Source: JBDTMC01 sp039934475
GTDB lineage: Bacteria > Acidobacteriota > Terriglobia > Bryobacterales > Bryobacteraceae
DNA length: 19,443 nt
Assembly: GCA_039934475.1 (NCBI GenBank)
Contig: JBDTMC010000100.1
Location: forward strand, 1 to 19,443
Reading direction: 5' to 3'
Position numbers and translations under genes: made by a program. The first letter of the stretch is position 1. Each line of letters starts with the position of its first letter. The notes below the pieces were generated by a model. The model did not search any database. It was not told the origin of the DNA and saw only the letters and a list, made by a program, of their open reading frames with translations. This document shows positions 15,207-19,443 of the stretch, piece after piece.

Positions 15207-15220
15207 CGGAATGGCTTCCG
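15207..15220. promoter_or_regulatory. CGGAA-N4-TTCCG operator-like motif, site B
   Basis: CGGAA (15207-15211), TGGC, TTCCG (15216-15220) lies in the 149-bp divergent region between the aldolase and symporter genes. Flanks are less symmetric than at site A. It sits upstream of the aldolase -35 and 90 bp before the symporter ATG, so it could serve both directions. Confidence 0.6.
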
Positions 15221-15310
15221 CATTTCTGTACCTGCGGACGAATTCTCTTGCGCCACCTTGCCGCAATGCATTATCCTGCACTGACGGCCGCGCCCTGTGG
15301 CCGACAATTC

Positions 15311-16912
15311 ATGAAACTCGCCCCAATTGACCTCGTTGTCCTGCTCACGTACGTCGTCTTCGTGATCGGCATCGGATTCTATCTGAAAGGCCGTATCAAG
15401 ACTTCTGAAGACTTCCTGATGGCCGGCCGCTCTTTACCGAGTTGGGTGACGGGCCTGGCTTTCATGGCGGCCAATCTGGGTTCTCTTGAGATCGTGGGCA
15501 TGATCGCCATGGGCGCGAAATATGGCATGATGACGAACCACTGGTACTGGACGGGCGCGATTCCACCAATGGTCTTCCTCGGCCTGTTCATGGTGCGGTT
15601 CTACTATTCCAGCAATGCTCGTAGTGTTCCCGAGTACCTCAGGAAACGCTTCGACCACCGATCCCATCTTTTGAATTCGGCGACCTTCCTTTTGGTGTCT
15701 GTCCTCATGTCGGGCATCAACATGTATGCGCTGGCCTTGGTCTGCGAGCAGATGCTGGGCTGGAATTTTCACTTCAGCATTCTGTTTTCCGCCGCCGTGG
15801 TCGTCACGTATACCTTCGTGGGCGGACTCGGCTCATCGATCTACAACGAGGTGGTGCAGTTCTTCCTGATCATTTTCGGCTTCACTCCACTCGCCATTCT
15901 GGGCTTACGGGACGTCGGCGGATGGCACGGGCTGCTATCAAAGCTTCCCGCGCAGTTCGCCCACACCTGGACTGGTATGGGCGATGTCCAGCAAAACCCG
16001 CTGGGGGTGCCCTGGTACATCGCCATCCTTGCCCTTACATGCCTGATGGGACCCTCGTACTGGTGTACGGACTTCCTGCTGGTGCAGCGCGCCCTCGCCG
16101 CAAAGAATCTAGACGCGGCGAAGAAGACACCATTGATTGCGGCCTTTCCCAAAATGCTCTTTCCGTTCCTCGTTACCGTCCCCGGAATGATCGCAGCCGT
16201 CGTGGTGCCAAATGAGATTCAGGGTAACTACAACCTTGCCCTTCCCGCCTTGATGCGGCACTACTACCCGGCCGGCCTGATGGGCCTCGGCTTCACCGCG
16301 CTGATGGCCAGCTTCATGTCTGGAATGGCCGGCAACGTTACCGCATTCAACACCGTCTGGACCTACGACATCTACCAAACCTACATCGCCCGCAACCGCG
16401 AAGACCACCACTACCTTCATGTGGCGAAGCTGGCCACCATCGTGGGCACAATATTGAGCCTTGCCTCAGCCTATATCGTCCTTCAGTTCGATAGCCTGAT
16501 GGACTACATGCAATTGATCGGCGCAATGTTCATTGCCCCATTCTTTGTCATCTTCTTCCTCGGCATGTTCTGGAAGCGGACCACGGCCAGCGCCGGCTTC
16601 TGGGGCATGGTGGCCGGCGTGTTGGGATGCCTGCTGCAATACGTCCTGTACCGCACGGGCGTGCTTGTATACCGAACCCCCATGGCGGCCACGCTGAACC
16701 TCGCCGTATGGGGCGGCGCCGCCGGCCTGTTCGTTGGTGTTGCCCTCAGCTTTGTTACCGAAAAGCCAAGACCAGAGAACTTGAGAAACCTGGTGTACGG
16801 GTTTGTTCGCGACGAACCGGCGGCGGCGCCGCAGAAATGGTTCGCCACGCCTCACGCGCTGGCAGCGGCGGTAATGATTTTGTACATTGCGCTCAACATC
16901 GTCTTCCGTTAG
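15311..16912 (+). CDS. Sodium:solute symporter (SSS/SLC5 family)
   Basis: About 533 residues with 13-14 hydrophobic segments, the usual size for SSS-family sugar or organic-solute:Na+ symporters of the inner membrane. Family features include SEDFLMAGRSLPSWVTGLAF near the N-terminus, then GSLEIVGMIAMGAKYGM. Further on come RSVPEYLRKRF, YTFVGGLGSSIYNEVVQFF and GLGFTALMASFMSGMAGNV with NTVWTYDIYQ. The longest open frame begins at 15200. I chose ATG 15311 because it directly precedes the first membrane segment (MKLAPIDLVVLLTYVVFVIG), and the upstream 37 codons look non-coding. No convincing Shine-Dalgarno is seen. The 90 bp between site B and the ATG contain only a weak promoter-like pair (TTGCGC at 15249, TATCCT about 18 bp on). 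It is followed by the GH2 gene after 67 bp. The likely cargo is a monosaccharide or small glycoside released by the locus's hydrolases. Confidence 0.88.
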   Translation: MKLAPIDLVVLLTYVVFVIGIGFYLKGRIKTSEDFLMAGRSLPSWVTGLAFMAANLGSLEIVGMIAMGAKYGMMTNHWYWTGAIPPMVFLGLFMVRFYYSSNARSVPEYLRKRFDHRSHLLNSATFLLVSVLMSGINMYALALVCEQMLGWNFHFSILFSAAVVVTYTFVGGLGSSIYNEVVQFFLIIFGFTPLAILGLRDVGGWHGLLSKLPAQFAHTWTGMGDVQQNPLGVPWYIAILALTCLMGPSYWCTDFLLVQRALAAKNLDAAKKTPLIAAFPKMLFPFLVTVPGMIAAVVVPNEIQGNYNLALPALMRHYYPAGLMGLGFTALMASFMSGMAGNVTAFNTVWTYDIYQTYIARNREDHHYLHVAKLATIVGTILSLASAYIVLQFDSLMDYMQLIGAMFIAPFFVIFFLGMFWKRTTASAGFWGMVAGVLGCLLQYVLYRTGVLVYRTPMAATLNLAVWGGAAGLFVGVALSFVTEKPRPENLRNLVYGFVRDEPAAAPQKWFATPHALAAAVMILYIALNIVFR

Positions 16913-16923
16913 ACCAATGCATA

Positions 16924-16939
16924 GCGGAATGCATTCCGC
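16924..16939. promoter_or_regulatory. Perfect 16-bp palindrome (CGGAA-N4-TTCCG operator, site C)
   Basis: GCGGAATGCATTCCGC is a perfect palindrome, 12 bp after the symporter stop and about 41 bp before the GH2 ATG. Partial outer arms AATGC (16916-16920) and GCATT (16938-16942) extend it. It carries the same core as sites A and B. Confidence 0.65.
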
Positions 16940-16943
16940 ATTC

Positions 16944-16972
16944 TTGCGCCAGCCGGGTAACCGTGTTACCGT
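16944..16972 (+). promoter_or_regulatory. Weak promoter candidate for the GH2 gene, overlapped by GGTAAC-N3-GTTACC
   Basis: By the same geometry as the other two promoters, TTGCGC (16944-16949), a 17-bp spacer and TACCGT (16967-16972) would start transcription at or next to ATG 16980. Each element matches consensus at only three of six positions. A perfect inverted repeat, GGTAAC-CGT-GTTACC (16956-16970), covers the spacer and most of the -10 and could bind a second regulator. Confidence 0.4.
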
Positions 16973-16979
16973 CGAACGG

Positions 16980-19352
16980 ATGAATCGCGCAACTGGACTC
17001 GTTGTGCTCGGCGTACTGCTCGCCGGAGTGCCCGTGCGGGCGCAAACCCGCATAGATCTGTCGGGCGATTGGGAACGTTGGGTGGACGGACGGCGCTTCG
17101 ACACCATTCGCGTCCCGTCTTCCTACAGGCCGATGGGAACCGTGACACTGCGCCGAGAAATCAACCTCCCCAACGTCGCCGAACACCGCAGAGTCTTGTT
17201 GCACTTCGAAGGTGTCGCGTACGCGGGCATGGCACGAGTGAATGGCAAAGATGCCGGAGCGCTAGGACCTTGGGCGGCACATGAGTTCGATGTCACGGGC
17301 ATGGTAAAGCCGGGCAATAATCAGGTGGATGTCGAAGTGACAGACTGGCAAGTGGCGCTGGGTCCTATCGGCGCGTGGGAGTCGTACGGGGGCATCATCC
17401 GCGACGTCTATCTGGAGACGCGAACCGACCCCTATATTGAGAACGCCCACCTTCAGTACACGCTTTCGCCCACTTTTGATGCAGCCAAATGCACGCTCGA
17501 TGTGCATGTGCATTCTACGAAGGAGCAACGGTCGCGGCTGGTGGGGGAACTAAGGAATGGCGCGAAAGTGGTGGCGACTGCAACGTCGGACGAGATGATC
17601 GCGGCCGGCGAATCCAAGATCACGATGCGTTGGGACGTGACCGCACCGGAGCTTTGGAGCCCGGAGAATCCGAGCCTCTACACGTTACTTGTGCGTATGA
17701 GCTCGCCTTCCGGCGAGGACCGGATTGAGCGACAAACCGGTTTTCGCGACCTTCAGATTCGCGGCAACAAATTCATTCTCAACGGCAAGAATCTGATCTT
17801 GCGTGGCGTATGCCGGCACGACCTCTGGAAGGACCAGGGCTATACGCTCAATGGCGAGCAGATCGACCGCGATGTGTCGATGATCAAATCGATGGGCGCC
17901 AACTTCATCAGGCTTGTCCACTATCCGCACGACCGGCGAGTGATAGAAGCTGCTGCCCGGCAGGGACTCTTCGTCACGGAGGAGTCTGGGCTGGTGTGGC
18001 TTGATTTCAAGAAACTACGCCGCGAGACGGTGGAGACAGGACTTCGCAACCTGGAGCTTACCGTTCAAAGGGACTGGAACAATCCGGCGCTCTTCGCAAT
18101 GCTGTTGGCCAACGAAAGCGCCCCAACGCTTGAAGTGGTGCAGGAAGCCCGCCGCCGCATTCGGGCCCTGGCGCCCACCCTCTTCATGTCGTCCGCACGG
18201 GTGGATGGTCCAGAACGAACGCTCGAGAGTTCCAAGCGTATCTTCGACGATGGCGGCCTCGATTTCTACACGGATCATCCCTACGGCTACGATATGGCCA
18301 TGTTCGAGCGATCGGTGGCGGGCTATTCGGGCAAACCTATGGTCTTCACCGAATGGGGCGGCCGTGCTGTCGGCCAGTCTCCGATCGTAATGAAAGAGAC
18401 GACCGACGAAATTGGCAAGCTGCTGGACGCGGGCAGACTAGCCGGGTATTCGTTCTGGTCCTGGGCGGATCTTCCTGAGTTCAGCCGCGAAGATTCTGAG
18501 TTGGTCAATGGAATTCTGGAATCCGGTGTCGTGACGGAGGATCGCAAGCCGCGACCCGACGTCTATCTCGCGTTGATGGAGCTGAACCGGCGAGCGCCTC
18601 ATGAGCCGCTGGAACAGCCGCGCGAACCCCGCTTTCAGACGTCTCGAATCGTGCCTCTCTCGAGCGCCAGCGAGTTCACTCCGATCTCTCTGCAAGCAAC
18701 CATCCAGACTCCGGATCAGCAACGGGCCGCGTCAGACCTCGACACCCTGCTGGAGCAATTCTTCAAGCGGCAAGGTTTCACAGCGCAACACTGGCAAGAG
18801 AGCGGACGCAAATTCTGGACATGGAGCGCCCCCACGCTTATGACTGGTGCGATTCCTTTTGTGACGGCACTGAAGAACAATCGGACAGAGCCGGTAATCC
18901 TGACGCCCGGCCGCGCCCGCGTCGAAATCCCGATCCAGCGCAGCGCCGACCGGCTCTACTTCCTCGGGAACGTGACGGTTCCGGACGGGTACCCGATCAT
19001 TGGAATCCCGGGGGGCCGCGTGGCCCGTTACACCATCGTGTATTCCGACGGCGAGCGCCAGGAGGTCCCGTTGCGATGGGGCCAGGAGGTGGCCAGAAGC
19101 AATATGATCGCTGTCGCGTCACGCATCGATCCCGTCGCGGCCAACGCCGACCGGGTAATCACATTCGTGAAGCACCCCACCAGGGAAGTCCACCAAACAC
19201 TGTTGCTTCCCGTGGATACGAAGCCTAAGAAAATCGATAAGGTGATTTGCGAACTTGATTCGTCAGCCGGTGATGGCACACCACCACCAGTCAGCGGCGC
19301 CGGGGAGCAGGCTCTACTGCTCTATGCGATAACCGCCGAAAAGCGGCACTGA
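16980..19352 (+). CDS. Secreted glycoside hydrolase family 2 enzyme
   Basis: About 790 residues from ATG 16980, which precedes a Sec signal peptide (MNRATGLVVLGVLLAGVPVR, then AQ). The longer frame from 16887 overlaps the symporter gene and is unlikely. Residues about 25-148 are the GH2 sugar-binding jelly roll (IDLSGDW, then GAWESYGGIIRDVYLE). The immunoglobulin-like domain follows to about 260 (ELWSPENPSLYTL). The TIM barrel covers about 262-535 (LNGKNLILRGVCRHD, MGANFIRLVHYPHD). The acid/base is E379 in LLANES and the nucleophile E458 in FTEWGG, so both catalytic residues are present. GH2 includes beta-galactosidase, beta-glucuronidase, beta-mannosidase and arabinosidases; the exact activity is open. 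The last 250 residues (from about 540) are an extra domain I do not recognise, partly beta-rich. No Shine-Dalgarno is visible; the transcript may be leaderless. Confidence 0.88.
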   Translation: MNRATGLVVLGVLLAGVPVRAQTRIDLSGDWERWVDGRRFDTIRVPSSYRPMGTVTLRREINLPNVAEHRRVLLHFEGVAYAGMARVNGKDAGALGPWAAHEFDVTGMVKPGNNQVDVEVTDWQVALGPIGAWESYGGIIRDVYLETRTDPYIENAHLQYTLSPTFDAAKCTLDVHVHSTKEQRSRLVGELRNGAKVVATATSDEMIAAGESKITMRWDVTAPELWSPENPSLYTLLVRMSSPSGEDRIERQTGFRDLQIRGNKFILNGKNLILRGVCRHDLWKDQGYTLNGEQIDRDVSMIKSMGANFIRLVHYPHDRRVIEAAARQGLFVTEESGLVWLDFKKLRRETVETGLRNLELTVQRDWNNPALFAMLLANESAPTLEVVQEARRRIRALAPTLFMSSARVDGPERTLESSKRIFDDGGLDFYTDHPYGYDMAMFERSVAGYSGKPMVFTEWGGRAVGQSPIVMKETTDEIGKLLDAGRLAGYSFWSWADLPEFSREDSELVNGILESGVVTEDRKPRPDVYLALMELNRRAPHEPLEQPREPRFQTSRIVPLSSASEFTPISLQATIQTPDQQRAASDLDTLLEQFFKRQGFTAQHWQESGRKFWTWSAPTLMTGAIPFVTALKNNRTEPVILTPGRARVEIPIQRSADRLYFLGNVTVPDGYPIIGIPGGRVARYTIVYSDGERQEVPLRWGQEVARSNMIAVASRIDPVAANADRVITFVKHPTREVHQTLLLPVDTKPKKIDKVICELDSSAGDGTPPPVSGAGEQALLLYAITAEKRH

Positions 19353-19358
19353 AGCCGC
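19343..19358 (+). terminator. Weak hairpin at the end of the GH2 gene
   Basis: GCGGC (19343-19347) and GCCGC (19354-19358) pair around a 6-base loop containing the stop codon. There is no T-run after it, so any intrinsic termination would be weak. The remaining bases to the window end hold no gene that I can see. Confidence 0.3.
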
Positions 19359-19443
19359 GTTAGCAGTCCGTGGCGCAAGTGGTCAGGCTCGAAAAATGGG
19401 GCTGGCACGATTTTCCGACCCTGGTAAGCTACTGAAAATAAGG

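Noticed and set aside
15200..15310. Extended N-terminus of the symporter from 15200
   Set aside because: The added residues are Cys/His/Pro-rich without similarity to SSS proteins, and the region contains the operator-like motif.
19405..19421. TGGCACG followed by TTTTCCGA near the window end as a sigma54 promoter
   Set aside because: The -24-like TGGCACG is present but the required GC of the -12 element is not at the right distance.
1..19443. CRISPR arrays, tRNA or rRNA genes, insertion sequences
   Set aside because: No regularly spaced repeats, cloverleaf-type or transposase sequences were seen on either strand.

Overview
The window looks like an accessory carbohydrate-utilisation region from a high-GC Acidobacteriota genome of the Bryobacterales/Candidatus Solibacter type. 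The evidence is the mix of families: an Oar-like TonB-dependent receptor with an N-terminal carboxypeptidase-regulatory-like domain and no SusD partner, a CRTAC1/ASPIC-UnbV protein, a Kelch protein, a DUF2961 (GH172) protein, a GH2 enzyme and frequent Sec signal peptides. The taxonomic call is inference; there is no rRNA or other marker gene here.

Region 1 (1-1293, + strand) is a decaying remnant. It holds the C-terminal end of an ECF41/SigJ-type sigma factor cut by the window edge, then an NAD(P)-binding SDR/NmrA-like oxidoreductase that has lost its N-terminal part and has a TAA where the Tyr of YxxxK is expected. Last comes a small secreted cupin whose signal peptide appears frameshifted. 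ECF41 sigma factors are known to sit beside oxidoreductase, epimerase or carboxymuconolactone-decarboxylase genes, so this reads as a collapsed ECF41 locus.

Region 2 (1318-5676) is a divergent pair: a secreted Kelch protein (- strand) and a secreted GH32-like enzyme (+ strand). They share a 129-bp intergenic region holding a long imperfect inverted repeat.

Region 3 (5699-15161, all - strand) reads in transcription order: DHDPS-family aldolase/lyase, GH172 (DUF2961) enzyme, TPR protein, then (from its own promoter) TonB receptor, CRTAC1 protein and an MFS transporter of the anion:cation symporter type. Several junctions are a few bases apart or overlapping.

Region 4 (15311-19352, + strand), divergent from region 3, holds a sodium:solute symporter and a secreted GH2 enzyme. 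Together regions 2-4 look like a complete route: outer-membrane uptake, periplasmic or extracellular hydrolysis (GH32-like, GH172, GH2), two inner-membrane transporters and a cytoplasmic aldolase. GH32 and GH172 together hint at fructan, difructose-anhydride or D-arabinan-type substrates, but this is inference.

The most interesting signal is regulatory. A perfect motif CGGAA-N4-TTCCG occurs in three intergenic regions: before the TonB gene, between the aldolase and symporter genes, and before the GH2 gene. Each copy sits 5-7 bp upstream of a possible -35 element. Two of those promoters have TTGACA with a 17-bp spacer. This suggests one transcription factor, not encoded in the window, controlling the whole locus. 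Apart from the 1-900 remnant there is no gene-free stretch over 300 bases.
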